A stretch of DNA of 64,000 bases from Alternaria dauci (lineage: Eukaryota > Ascomycota > Dothideomycetes > Pleosporales > Pleosporaceae). Below the pieces are notes generated by a model that made no database searches, was not told the origin of the DNA, and saw nothing but the letters and a program-made list of their open reading frames with translations. Positions 31,219 through 42,842 of this stretch are shown here, one piece after another (the first letter of the stretch is position 1; the number at the start of each line of letters is the position of its first letter). The DNA lies in contig NC_091272.1 of the NCBI RefSeq assembly GCF_042100115.1, positions 5,828,001-5,892,000 of the forward strand, read 5' to 3'. A program made the translations under genes and the position numbers.

Positions 31219-31926
31219 CTGAACATTGTATGTTGCCTAAGAGCTATGGTCGCTTTTATACCCAGATACCCAAAGATAGCCCAGTACGACAGAGGCGTCC
31301 ACCACTGGGATGGAGGTACGTACTATTGGCGGGAAGTCGGGAGCAGTCTAAGTTGGGCATGGGTACTTGTGAGGCGCTCCAGGTCTCTGGTCGTGATACC
31401 CACTCGCAGCACCAAACAAGACTAATCTGTAGCCCTTTTGTCGTGAGTGCAGCCATCTCGTGATGCAGACGGGAAAGCGGGGTACTGTTCCGAGTGAAAA
31501 CCTGCGAGCTTTAGATTCGCGTGGACAGCCGTAGTGGTATGTCTTGCATGATCAGCCGTAGTCAATGTGCAAGACTCCATGCGGACCCGAAGTTTACCCA
31601 ATAGGTGACGACTGACATGAGGTGCACTAAACTGCGCTTACCTGATTGGGTGACGAATTGCGAGGTCTGCTTGGCACGAGAAACCGGGCCCAGAATACGA
31701 GCATGGTTGTGTTCAAACAATTGGGCCTCTGGCTATTGCAGAATGTCGTTACTAAACGGTATATCAGACCTTTGACTTTCTAGTGGTCGAGCCGCTACAT
31801 CTCAATCAGGAACCAACGCAACTGAACCGAGCACGCAGGCAAGTACGACGATATCTAGCAGTGGTGATCGGATATTGAATAGCACGTTCATTCGCTGGTA
31901 TATACAATCCACATGCTCTAAGCTCT
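31219..31926 (+). other. Intergenic, DUF1349 promoter side
   Basis: About 700 nt between the DUF1349 start and the 3' end of the complex I gene. No coding frame apart from shadows. Confidence 0.4.
31253..31260 (-). promoter_or_regulatory. TATAAAAG box upstream of the DUF1349 gene
   Basis: A consensus TATA box on the minus strand, 35-42 nt before the first ATG (31218) and 83-90 nt before the second (31170). Its closeness to the first ATG bears on which start is used. Confidence 0.6.
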
Positions 31927-32939
31927 CTATTTCTTCTCTTCTTTGGGAGGCTCTGGCTTTGGTGTTGGAAGTTTGAACTGTGTTCTCGTCAGATACGGCA
32001 CCATAATGCGGCAAACAGAGACTCACGTTCTCGGGCTTGAGGTCGTCGCCGGGACCAACCTGCTCCCATGCCGAGGAGCCGCCACGGAAGTTCCTGAAGG
32101 CCTGTGTCATCTCCAGGGGCTCTACAACAATCCGCTTCTTCTCCTCGTCGTACCGGATCTCGGTGTATCCGGTCATGGGGAAGTCCTTTCGCAGTGGGTG
32201 GCCGTCAAAACCGTAGTCGGTCATGATTCGCCTCAGGTCTGGGTGGCCGACGAAGAAGACACCGAACAGATCGTAGACCTCGCGCTCGTACCAGTTGGCG
32301 CCGTCGTAGAGATCGCACAGACTGGGGACCGGGGTGGCCTCGTCCGCGTATGTCTTGACCCGGAGGCGCGAGTTGTGGCGGATGCTGAGCATGTTGTAGA
32401 CGACTTCGAAGCGCTGGTCCTTGGTGGGGTAGTCGACGGCGGTGATGTCGGAGATTTGCGTGTACTCGGCCGCGGTGTGGTACTTGAGGAAGGTGAAGGT
32501 GGGGATGATGCCGGCGGGAGGAACGTAGATGGTCAGCTCGTCCTTCCACACAGAGAATCTGGGCTGCCATCAGATAGTGCTCGAATCACGGCCTGGGCGG
32601 ACATACTGCTGGACGTATTTGGGCAGACATGACATGATGTACTGGCCGTACTTGTGCAGGGCCTCGCCCTTCTCTTTGTACTGGTCTGCCGGGTTCACAA
32701 TGTCGCGCTTGAGCTTCGTAGGGGCGTCACGGGGAGCAAACTGCAGTCGTGTTAGAAGCCATGTTCCTGCCCCAGGATGTGATACAGCGCACCCTCATGT
32801 TTGGCGTCTCCGACTCGGGGCCCGCGACCTCCTTCGCCCGCAGAGCCGACGAGGCAAAGGTGCGCACTGCCTGGCGGGAGCAGGTGGATGCGCGGGCGGC
32901 GGCGCCCAATGGCCGGCCTACAGCTAGCCGCATAGCCAT
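31927..32939 (-). CDS. nuo-31: Complex I 30.4-kDa subunit (NDUFS3/NuoC), 287 aa
   Basis: Four exons: 32939-32793, 32740-32607, 32558-32027 and 31977-31927. The introns are 52, 48 and 49 nt with consensus borders. At intron 2 the acceptor is the second AG (GGCAGCCCAG); only this one keeps the frame. The N-terminus ([20 protein letters not shown]) is a mitochondrial presequence. The mature protein has KWxx-type [38 protein letters not shown] and [20 protein letters not shown], the signature of the NuoC/NDUFS3 subunit in the peripheral arm of NADH:ubiquinone oxidoreductase. The C-terminus [10 protein letters not shown] is a typical short basic tail. The gene is head-to-head with NOT4 over 354 bp. 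Confidence 0.96.
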
Positions 32940-33293
32940 AGTGTGCAGTGAGGGAGTGGTGAGGCTACGCGATGTAGCAGGCAAAGGCGACTCGGGGTGG
33001 TGATGTCGACGACGTCGTGAAGTTCGCAGTTCAACCCGCAACATGCACGATTATGTAAGTAGCGTCTGGCGGAACTGTTGTCCCCATGGCGCAGGTGCAG
33101 CCTCTTAACCCCCATCACCTCCCGCGGATCTCTCCTGCAGCGACAGCGACTCTCTGGCCGGCGTTTATTTGTGCTTCAGCGGTTTCCTTACTGACCCCCT
33201 GTGGCCGCCACCGACGTCCCATCTCACCCCACGTATCACCACATCCCGCGCCACCCTTTCGCTTTGACCGCACCCACACCACCACACAACACC
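32940..33293 (+). promoter_or_regulatory. Bidirectional promoter, complex I 30.4 kDa and NOT4
   Basis: 354 nt between two divergent housekeeping starts. CT- and CA-rich toward NOT4. No motif stands out. Confidence 0.4.
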
Positions 33294-36200
33294 ATGTCCC
33301 GCCTGCAACAGGACCAGTTCGTCGACGATGACGAGGAGGAGTGCTGCCCGCTCTGCGTCGAAGAGTTTGACCTCTCGGACAGGAATTTCCGGCCCTGTCC
33401 CTGCGGCTACCAGGTGTGCACTGCCGGAACTCGGTGAAGGCCTCTCGAGTCCCCATGCTAACTCACGTGCCAGATATGCCAGTTCTGCTACAACAACATC
33501 AAGACGACCATGAACGGACTGTGCCCCGCATGTCGCCGGCCGTACGATGACTCCACGATCGAGTGGAAGACCATTTCCCCCGAAGAGTGCGTCGTCCCCT
33601 GCACCTTCCCTACATAGCACTCTGACACTGGGCAGGATGGCACAGCACAAGCAGCTCATAGCGCAAAAGGCCAAGAAGAATGCGCAGATACGGCAGAAGG
33701 AAGCGCAAAAGGCCGAAGCCGACTCGCTCAGCCGCAAGCACCTGTCTGGGCTGCGTGTCGTGCAGAAGAACCTCGTATACGTGACCGGTCTCACGCCCAC
33801 GATACGCGAAGACGAGCTGCTCAAGACGCTCCGTGGCGACGACTACTTTGGTCAGTACGGCAAGATCCTCAAGATTGTTGTGAGCAAGGCCAAGGAGAAC
33901 GCCCAGCACCAGCAGTCGGTTGGCGTCTATGTCACATTCGCTCGAAAAGAAGACGCGGAGAAGTGCATCAATGCTGTCGACGGCTCCCAGAACGGTGAGA
34001 GGACACTGAGGTACGTGAACCCTTCCTGCATATATACCATGTGACAAGCTTACGTCTCTGCAGAGCACAGTTTGGCACGACAAAGTACTGCTCGGCGTAC
34101 CTCCGCGGCGAGACCTGCAACAACCGCAACTGCATGTTCCTGCACGAGCCCGGCGAGGACAATGACAGCTTTACCCGGCAGGATCTCTCCATGATGAACT
34201 CAATCCAGACGCAGCAGCCGTCACAATCGTCGACATCCCGAGCCGCACCTCCTGCGCACCAGGGTCCACCCGTTGCGGCCGCGACACCGATGAACCGGCA
34301 AGACAGCAACGACACGTCGAGCTCGATACACGAAGCACCTGGCCTCCCCGCAACGGCAAGTTGGGGCAGCAAAGCGGTGCTGGAGCGTCGTGCAAGCCGC
34401 TCAACCGTCGCTTCGAACAACGCCAGTCCTATGATCACGAACGCTGTCCCCGCACAAGCATCGAAAGCACCCAAGCCGGCAGAGGCACCCAAGAAGAAGG
34501 GCAAGGACAAGGAAAAAGAAAAGGAAAAGGAAAAGGAGAAAGAAAAAGAGAAGGAGCAGAAGGAGCAGAAGGAGCAGAAGGAGAAGGAGAAGGAGAAGGA
34601 GAAGGAGAAGGAGAAGGAGAAGGAGAAGGAGAAGGAGAGGGAGAAGGAAAAGGAGAAGGACAAGTCTCCACAGGCATCCAAGCCTGCAACTCCGCCTCCC
34701 GCGCCCGCACCCGCCGCCCGCACTGCCAAATCCCGCGACAACGGCATCCACGATCTGCTCAAGGTCATCTGCTCGCCGGACTTCAAGTTTGTCTTCTCCA
34801 GTGCCGTTTTGTCCGACGAGGAAATGAAGGCCGTTACCGAGTTCCCTCAACTTCTGGATCCCAACGGCGGTGCGAAGCGTCGTGCCATCAAAGAGAAGAA
34901 GGAGAAAGAGCTGGCATTGCAGCGGGAGGCCGAGGCCGAGGCAATTGCAAAGGCAGCCTCCCAGCAAGCTCCTGCTGCAGCCGAGCGCGAAGACAACGAG
35001 GCAACGGCGGGCGGTAGCTTGCAACTCGGCGGCGAGCCCGAAGACGGCCCCGAGACAAGCACCAACCATCTCAACCAGCATGCGATTGCCCCGCCTGGTC
35101 AACAGGGTTTTGGCGGAAGTCTCTTTGGGCAGAACAACCCCCTGGCCGAGGACTTTAGCAACCTTGGACTCAGCAACAGAGGCCTGACGCCCCAGCAGCA
35201 ACAGCAGTTGTTGCTCTCCAACTTCAAGTCTGGCACGCAGTCCACAAATCTCCTCAGCAACATGCAGAATGCGCAGCCGCAGCAGCAGCACAATGCTCCC
35301 AGCCATGCCAGACACACGTCGCGCTTCAGTTTCGCCAACGACAGCGCCTCTGCTTCTGCAAACGTGCAGCCTGTTGCGAACCAGAAGCTCATGAGCCAAC
35401 AAAACTCGATGATGCCGAAGAACGCCAACCAATTCAACCCCATGTCCCAGCACCAGCAGCTGGGTGGGCAGTTCTTCACCAATGTGCAAGGGCCGCCTCC
35501 TGGGCTGAAGCCCACTGGTACACCTCCTGTCAGCGGGACTGGCATGTTCGGGCAAGGCCACGGCTTCGCTACAGGTGGTCTACCCTACGGGGCTGGCGCG
35601 ACGGCGAGGAACAACAATGATGCCATGTATCAGGACTTGCTCCGCAGTCGGAATATGGACGGTGCGGCTAGGCTAGCTGATGCTGGAAAGCGTGAGTCAA
35701 TGTTTCCTTCTTTCCTTAATCAACACCCCACCACCTCCACACCTGCCCCTGCCCCTGGTCTCCTAAGCTTTCCCTATGGACCTTCGCCTGGAGCTTACCA
35801 GGAGTCTGGTTCGCAGAAATCCAAGAAAAAGGGTAAGAAGCATAGGCACGCCAACACCTCCTCCTCTGGCGGAGGTGGGCTTGCCGATGTTCAGGACCCG
35901 AGTATCTTGCAGGCAAGGTTGCACCAGGGCGGCATGGCAGGGCAGGGCTTGTATGGCCAAGGTCAAGGCGGTTTCTCTTCTCTCTATTCCAACAACAACT
36001 ACGGCGGCGCTGGACGATGGTAGTCGTATTTCCTTTTGCACGTCGGCCTCTGGCTCGACATACTGTCTTAGTACTTTACTCGAACGATGGCTGCATGGCG
36101 TTTCGGTTTACGGCGAATGCATCGGCACACGGTGCTTCGACACTGAGATGCCCGGCGTTTTGATTGGGCTGCACGTCTCTACGGCACCTATCCTTTTCAT

Positions 36201-39146
36201 CTTTCTCCGCTTCTGTCATAATTGGGTGGATTGCGCTGTCTGCCACTGCAAGGTTGGCTTCTCTCGTCGTCTTCGTCATGGTCATCGCATGTACGTAACT
36301 ACCCCTCCTGCCGCTGAGTCGGCATGCTTACTTTCTAATAGAGAGATGGCCTGTTCACTGTTTTCTTGCCCACCAAGTGACGGAGATGTTCGAGAGTCAA
36401 CTTTGCCAATTGATGTACCTTAAGCTTTGTCAACACCCTGACCATCGTCTGGCGGCCGCCGTACTCATCACAGCTGAATTTGCTTTCGGATGTAGACTTT
36501 AAGCTACAATGCTAACGAGTTATCGTAGACGATGCGCCTTTGAGTGCAGAGGAACAAGCGTCCCTCAACGTAGACGCACTCGTCAACGACAGCGACCATG
36601 AGCCAATCCGACCAATTCTGGGCACTCCGCTGGGCGGCCACTTTTTTGAGCAGCCTCGTCGGTCGACCCCCACTATACCGCCTGGCTTCACAGCGCCAGC
36701 CATACCCAAGGCAGTGCTGGAAGAGTCACGCTCTCGCCCTGGGTCCCGGCCAATGTCTCGGACTACTTCCTCAAGCATCACACCGGCCGTGCCTGTCGTG
36801 CCTGCTACGCCGCTTGTCAATGCAACGCCTAGCAAGACCACCAAGGGCAAGCAGAAGAACGACGTTGTCGTCCCAGCAACCCCTACAGCAGCTCAACCAG
36901 CGGCCGCTGCAGCCAAGCCTACACCCACAACGCCCTCGAGAGCGGCGACGAAAGAAGCTGCCGTCGTTCCCCAGACACCCAAGGAGCCTACGCCTAGGGA
37001 GGCCTCTAGGGCGTCCAAAGAAGACGTGCAGACTCCAAAGTCTACGCCAGATGCGAAGAAGGTGGTGTCGGAAGCAGCTGCCAAGGACACGCCAAAGTCC
37101 AAGGGCGCTTCTAAGAAGAGCCAGCCTGCAACTCAGACTACCCCGAAGAAAGAGCCGCAGAAAGAGACAGCACGTACGCCGGGGCCGAGTGCAGCGCCTC
37201 CAGCTTCGACCAAGCGGCAGCCTCCGGGCAAGCTCGACATCACAGCGGCTACTAAACTGCCGGCCGATGAGAGCTCTCCAGCCCCAGGCTCGGCCAAGGT
37301 AGACTCGCAATCGAGGAACAATCGTTCACTGCCAACCCCGTCCGCTGGTTCAGTGCCTCCAAGTCCTGCTGCAGTGGCAACCGGGTCGCCAATCAAGCGC
37401 GCGGGTGCGCCTCGGACTCTGCGTGTAGTCGCAACTCCCAAAGCAGAAGTTCCACCGCCTTTGTCTGCGTCATCAGCGCCGTCACTGCCTCAGGTATCAA
37501 CCGTCGACAAGCTTCGGTCTAGACAGGCGAGTATCGCTTCTGTCAATCTACCAGGCACGCCAAGTGAAATGATATCGGACACGGCCTCGGTCACGTCAAC
37601 ATCGTTCTCGAGGCCTAGCTCGCCACCTCCTGTTGGCGGCAAGGTCGGGACTGCACCTGTAAGGAAGAAGACGAAGTCTCAAGCCAAGAAAGACAGACAG
37701 GAACGAAAGAAGCAGATTGAAGAAGAGCAGTTGGAAGACACCAAGTCGGATGTTGAGGTTGTACAGGCCCCCATAATCGGCCGCAAGAAAAAGGAGAAGA
37801 AGCCGACAAGCAAACCAAAGCCTATCGCGGCAGCTTTCAAGAGCCAGCCAGCCTCGCCCAAGCCAGCTGCTGTCGAAGAAGTACCTGCTCAGGCGCCGAC
37901 GACACCCAGAGATTCGTCAGCGAAGATCCCGCCAACAGCAACACCCGAGCCCGAGCCCGAGCCCGAACAGCCCAAGGAGAAGCGTGAGAGTTCTGCTCAG
38001 TCAATCCTGGCCGACCTGCAACGCACGGGCGAGCTCCTCGTATCGACGCTCGAGTTCTTCAAGCCACTCTCTTCGTCGCTTACTCACGCCTCTCGCTCTA
38101 CCCAAAATGGTAATGTGACTGCACCTCCTGACCTGAAGCTGCATTTCTCCCAAGCCGACCTTGACGCGCTCGCTAAAAAGAAGCCGGTACGCCTCAACAG
38201 CCAGGACGGCAAGCCGGACTGCAGGACGCTCATTACACCCAACGGCAAGTTCTTCTGGGGCCTGACCGAGGAGCTCGAGACGAAAGCACTCGAGCTTGAA
38301 CGGCACATTGAAGAAATCAAAGGCCATGCTCGCTTCCACCCTCGTAAGCAGACCGCACACACTCACAACATGACAAACTCAGCTCATTCGAATGACGTAC
38401 TTCCAGCAATCGCCACTGCACTCAAGGAGGCAGGTAAGAAGCTGAACACCAACGGCGGGCAGCAGATGCCGCGACTGGACAATTCTTCTGGACTGCTGGA
38501 TTCAACAAATCTCCCCCTGCCACCCGTACAGGACGCATCTATGCCGCAAGTCCCTCCTCCGCAGCAACAGCAGACACCCGCCGACGCTGGCGCCTACCTC
38601 AACCAGTACGTTCTCCCCAAGACAGACAATCCGCCACCGAACCAGCCGCGCCCTGAGATGGCTGCCGTTGGTGGTGCACCTGGCGCCGGGACAGCGAACA
38701 TGTCTGTCAACTCGAACAGGTTCGCAAAGGCAGCTAAGGCAGTTGTCGAAGGCGGAGCCGTGGGAAGCACAGAGATAGACGGCATGGGCATGATGGCGGC
38801 CGATAGACTGGGCGGCGTTTTTGTCCAGGGCCTCGAAGCACTCGTAGGTGCTGGACTCGGCTACCAGTCTACGCAAGAGTTTGGGCTCGACGGCAATGGC
38901 AACATCACGCTGGGGAACGGCAGTGGAGGTGGACTGGACATGCAGGGCCTGATGAACGCGATCGAGACAACGGCTGGCATGGGTGGCTACGGGGGCAATG
39001 CGAGGAGGGGAAGGGGCAGTGTGCTGACTATGGAAGAGGCGGAACAGGCCATGCACGCGGCGAGGCGCGAACACGACGTGCTGGAGAAGAAGCTGAATGT
39101 GCTGATGAAGAAGAACAAGAAGCTGGCAATGGGCGTGGGAAAGTAG
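33294..39146 (+). CDS. NOT4: CCR4-NOT E3 ubiquitin ligase NOT4 (MOT2), 1617 aa or 855 aa
   Basis: Exons 33294-33413, 33474-33586, 33636-34010, 34064-35691 and 36529-39146. The first three introns are 60, 49 and 53 nt. Residues about 18-62 are the NOT4 C4C4 RING (CCPLCVEEFDL, PCPCGYQICQFCYNN, CPACRRPYDD). Residues about 124-205 are an RRM (NLVYVTGLTPTIREDELL), then a C3H1 zinc finger (CSAYLRGETCNNRNCMFLH). NOT4 docks on CCR4-NOT and ubiquitinates targets linked to stalled translation and mRNA decay. A Lys/Glu tract spans about residues 351-404. Exon 4 is followed by a consensus donor at 35692 and an 837-nt intron ending at a strong acceptor (GCTAACG...CGTAG, 36528). Removing it adds an 872-residue Ser/Pro/Thr-rich part ending in a coiled helix (VLEKKLNVLMKKNKKL). 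Retaining it ends the protein at 36023 after GGFSSLYSNNNYGGAGRW. Both ends look genuine. Confidence 0.85.
34508..34666 (+). repeat. Purine-only (AAGGAG)n tract coding Lys/Glu repeat
   Basis: About 160 nt of almost pure purine hexamers inside NOT4, coding alternating Lys-Glu with a few Gln and Arg. Likely a stable single charged helix. The complementary strand gives long Leu- or Ser-rich open frames, which are artefacts of the repeat. Confidence 0.9.
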
Positions 39147-39501
39147 TAGTGGTACGGGCGTAGGAAAGTAGTGGTGGTACGGGCAGTCTAGTGATGTCGA
39201 CTAAATCCATGTGAATATTTTGGTAAACAATACGCTAGCACTGGGACGCCGTATATGCATAGCTGCTCGTATTCGATGATGCTGGCGCAGACGTGTGACA
39301 AAAGGGACCAAGTCGAGCTGCACCTGACGACGCGCCGACTCGCCGATTCGCCGGGGCTTCTCACCGCCAGCGGTGGGCTGGGATTCAGGGTCCACCAACT
39401 GGTTCCTGAAGAAGGCCAGATTCGCAATTGCTCCCACTGCAACTTTCTTCTGGTCTTGAGTTTTGTTTTCAGCCCACCATCACAGCCAAGAGTTTGTCAA
39501 G
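39147..39501 (+). other. Spacer between NOT4 and the GMPPA homologue
   Basis: 355 nt between tandem genes. A frame is open across it but has no ATG joined to the next gene's conserved start, so it is treated as untranslated. Confidence 0.4.
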
Positions 39502-40986
39502 ATGAGTCTGCAGCCACCCTCGCTCGCCATGAGGCCCAAGTCGCCTTCGGGAGGCTCCACCAAGGCCGTCATTCTGGTATATACTCCCTGGGACCCAGGC
39601 CACTATATATGCTTACACGACTAGGTCGGCGGCCCTTCTCGAGGCACGCGGTTCAGGCCACTGTCCATGGAACTGCCCAAGGTGCGCGACAATTCGCATT
39701 GCCGTGCCCCAGCGCATCCCCGCTAATGCCACTGCAGCCGCTCTTCCCCGTCGCCGGTCACCCCATAATTGAGCACTGCTTCCGCGCCATCACCAACGTG
39801 CCCGAGATCAAGGAAGTCTTCATCGTCGGCTACTATGAGGAGTCGGTCTTCCAGCCCTTCATCAACGCCGTCTCGACGAGCTGGCCACACCTGAGCGTCA
39901 AGTACCTGCGCGAGTACCAGGCATTGGGCACCGCAGGCGGCCTCTACCACTTCCGCGACGTCATACTCAAGGGCAAGCCCGAAAAGCTGTTCGTCCTTAA
40001 CGCCGATGTCTGCTCCTCCTTCCCGCTGGTCGAGATGCTCAAGCTCTTCAACGACAAGGACGCCGAGGCGGTGATGCTGGGCACGCGGGTCGCGAACGAG
40101 GCCGCGTCCAACTTTGGCTGCATTGTCTCGGACGCGCACACGAAGCGCGTGCTCCACTACGTCGAGAAGCCCGAGTCGCACATCTCCAACCTCATCAACT
40201 GCGGAATCTACCTCTTCGCGACCGAGTGCATCTTCCCCGCCATCCGCAGCGCCATCAAGCGACGGACCGAGCGCCCGCGGCTGCTGTCGTACCCCTCCTC
40301 CGAGAACCTCGAATCTTCCTTTTACCAAAACGACGACGACGACGATAACAAGGAGAATGCCGTCATCCGCTTGGAGCAGGATGTGCTGTCCGACATTGCC
40401 GACAGCAGGCAGTTCTTCGTCCTCGAGACCAAGGACTTCTGGCGCCAGATCAAGACGGCTGGTTCGGCGGTGCCGGCCAACGCCCTGTACCTCCTGAAGG
40501 CATTCCAGGCAGGATCGGAAGAGCTCGCAGCCCCCTCTGCAAACATTCTGCCCCCAGTCTACATCCACCCCTCCGCCCAGATCGACCCAACTGCCAAGAT
40601 TGGACCGAATGTCTCGATTGGCCCCCGTGTCGTCATTGGAGCTGGTGCGCGTGTCAAGGAGTCCATTGTCCTCGAAGACTCTGAGATCAAGCACGATGCA
40701 TGTGTCTTGTACACCATTATCGGCTGGCACAGCAAGATTGGTGCCTGGGCGCGTGTCGAGGGCACACCCACCCCCGTTACCAGCCACACCACCAGCGTCA
40801 TCAAGAACGGCGTCAAGGTCCAGAGCATCACCATTCTCGGCAAGGACTGCGCCGTGGCCGATGAAGTGCGCGTCCAAAACTGTGTGTGCTTGCCATACAA
40901 GGAGCTGAAGAGGGTAAGCCAGCCGATTCGCTTTATCGAATTATGCTAACACTGTACAGGACGTTTCCAACGAGGTCATCATGTAA
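39502..40986 (+). CDS. gmppA: GMPPA-like mannose-1-phosphate guanylyltransferase subunit, 444 aa
   Basis: Four exons: 39502-39576, 39625-39681, 39738-40913 and 40960-40986. Introns are 48, 56 and 46 nt; the last exon codes only DVSNEVIM. Spliced, the start reads STKAVILVGGPSRGTRFRPL, then SMELPKPLFPVAGHPIIEH, close to the GGP-x-x-GTRFRPLS...PKPLFPVAG of animal GMPPA and unlike the catalytic GMPPB/Psa1 GGxGTRLRPLT. Residues about 20-260 are the nucleotidyltransferase domain (VLNADVCSSFPLVEML; HYVEKPESHISNLINCGIYL). Residues about 340-440 are a left-handed beta-helix of hexapeptides (PPVYIHPSAQIDPTAKIGPN). In animals GMPPA is a GDP-mannose-sensing regulator of GMPPB. An Asp-rich insertion (NDDDDDNKENAV) lies between the domains. 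Confidence 0.9.
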
Positions 40987-41437
40987 GGTCTGTGAGTTAG
41001 CATTGGGTGTTGTTGCATTATGGGCATCTGCAGTATTTAATCAAGACGTGATACATGATCGGCTGTCGATGGATAAAATGATATACCACTACAATTGAAT
41101 GACAGCCAAGATGACCGCTGGTGATCTCTGCATCTGAAGTGATGTCTAAGTAAACTCCCCTGTCATGATGTCCTAGAATACCCGCGTCTAGACTGAATCG
41201 GGTATCGCCATCCGAACATCGACGTCCGCTGCCAACTCCAACACGCTTCTGCCATTCCCGATCTCGTGCAGCTTTGTATCGTCTTGTCATCGTTCCTAGG
41301 TTTTCGCTGAGGAGGTTCTTTCACAAAGTAGTAGGAGCGCCATACTGTCCAAGTTCGGGCAAATAGTTCATCAGCAATCTTTGAGTCAAGAAACAGATTC
41401 AGACTGGAAAAGAGCTATTCGTCTGCAGGGACACAGC
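40987..41437 (+). other. Spacer upstream of the 2OG oxygenase gene
   Basis: 451 nt. The frame of the oxygenase is open upstream to 41381 but starts with TTG. No other gene. Confidence 0.4.
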
Positions 41438-42625
41438 ATGTCAGACATGGACGCGGCCCTTCAGGCAGCGCGAGACAGGCAGTTGAACGGTGACACGCCA
41501 GGAGGCGCCACGAAGCTCAACCCCACCCCAGACTCTGGATCCCGATACGATAAGCCCATCGTCGCCGCGCAACAGGATGGTCTGCCCATTATCGACATTT
41601 CAGCTTTTCTAGATCCTTCATCCTCAAAGGACGCACAATCTACAACTGCCAAAGCCATCAATGCCGCCTGCGTGAACTACGGCTTCTTCTATCTCACAGG
41701 ACACGGCATACCAACGGCAAAGCTCGATGAAATCATCAGCCTCGCACGCGACTTCTTCGCCTTGCCACTAGAAGAAAAGAACAAAATCAAGCGCTTCGAC
41801 GCCGGGAGTCTGGAGGGAGGAGATGGCGCACGGGGTTACCAGGGGCTCGGCGAGAACGTAACGGGCGGCCTACAAGACATGCAAGAAGCCATCGACTGGT
41901 ACCGCGACTGGCCAGCAGAGAAGCGAGAGCCCGGAGACGGAGGACCAGGCAGCGTGAAGAGCCTCCAGGGCGCCAACCTCTGGCCCGAGCAGCCAAAAGA
42001 GCTCAAACCCGTGTACACAGACTACATTGAGCACGTCAAGAAAGTCGGCGAAGCCCTCGTCCACGCCATGGGCGTAGCTCTCGATCTCGGACCGCCAACA
42101 CCAAACGCAACGCAGAGCTCCGAAGACGAAGAAATCTTTCTGCGCAACTGCAACGAGTCCTTTTGGGTCATGCGCATGATCGGGTACCCGCCCCTGACAA
42201 CCCCTCACACCCCCGGCAACGATATCGAACAATTCTCATGCGGCGCGCATACAGACTACGGCTGTGTGACTCTCCTGCTCACGGATCCTACGCCTGGCGC
42301 TCTCCAGGTCCAGCTCAAAGACGGGACGTGGCTCAATGCGGATCCCATACCGGGCGCGTTTGTGGTCAACATTGGGGATATGATTGAGCGGTGGACGAAC
42401 GGGCTTTGGAAGAGTACGATGCATAGGGTTATTCATAGGGGGCAGCAGTATAGGATTAGTGTGCCGTTCTTTTATGAACCGAATTTCGATGCGGTGGTTA
42501 GGCCGTTGGGGAAGTGTGTGGAGCAGAGCGGGAAGAGGCCGATACATCAGGGGAGCACGTATGGGGAGCATCTTTTGACGAAGGTGTTTAGTAATTTTTA
42601 TTATAGTAAGAGGACGGATTGGTGA
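41438..42625 (+). CDS. 2-oxoglutarate/Fe(II) oxygenase, isopenicillin-N-synthase-like, 395 aa
   Basis: Single exon. The N-terminal DIOX_N part is clear: LPIIDISAFLD, then CVNYGFFYLTGHGIP and ARDFFALPLEEKNKIKR. The catalytic domain has CGAHTDYGCVTLLLTDP (the H-x-D iron ligands), WLNADPIPGAFVVNIGDMIERWTNG, MHRVIHRGQQYRISVPFF (the distal His iron ligand and the Arg-x-Ser that binds 2-oxoglutarate). This is the isopenicillin-N-synthase/gibberellin-oxidase-like superfamily. Fungal members hydroxylate or desaturate small molecules; the substrate cannot be read from sequence. No signal peptide, so cytosolic. No other secondary-metabolism gene is adjacent, so a cluster is not supported. The start at 41438 is the first in-frame ATG and gives a usual family length. 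Confidence 0.85.
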   Translation: MSDMDAALQAARDRQLNGDTPGGATKLNPTPDSGSRYDKPIVAAQQDGLPIIDISAFLDPSSSKDAQSTTAKAINAACVNYGFFYLTGHGIPTAKLDEIISLARDFFALPLEEKNKIKRFDAGSLEGGDGARGYQGLGENVTGGLQDMQEAIDWYRDWPAEKREPGDGGPGSVKSLQGANLWPEQPKELKPVYTDYIEHVKKVGEALVHAMGVALDLGPPTPNATQSSEDEEIFLRNCNESFWVMRMIGYPPLTTPHTPGNDIEQFSCGAHTDYGCVTLLLTDPTPGALQVQLKDGTWLNADPIPGAFVVNIGDMIERWTNGLWKSTMHRVIHRGQQYRISVPFFYEPNFDAVVRPLGKCVEQSGKRPIHQGSTYGEHLLTKVFSNFYYSKRTDW

Positions 42626-42842
42626 GAGTGGGAGTCGTGTGGTGACGGGAATGACGCAGTGAGCAAGGGGAATCTGCGTTTGCAGTCGTACTCTCACCTT
42701 CACTTGCGGCTTGGGGTTACACTCACCTTGGAATCAGAAATCTTGGTCTCCATAAAATCCTTCTTCGAGCTACTTTGTACTTTCTATCCAACCGTCTACC
42801 TATCTCTACATCACATACCACAAACATACACTTGCCTCTACC

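Noticed and set aside
34401..35561. Long minus-strand Leu-rich and Ser-rich frames opposite NOT4
   Set aside because: They are the complement of the purine hexamer tract and codon bias of NOT4; no independent gene features.
39723..40877. Minus-strand 384-residue frame opposite the GMPPA-like gene
   Set aside because: Asp/Val/Leu-rich antisense shadow of the hexapeptide-repeat exon.
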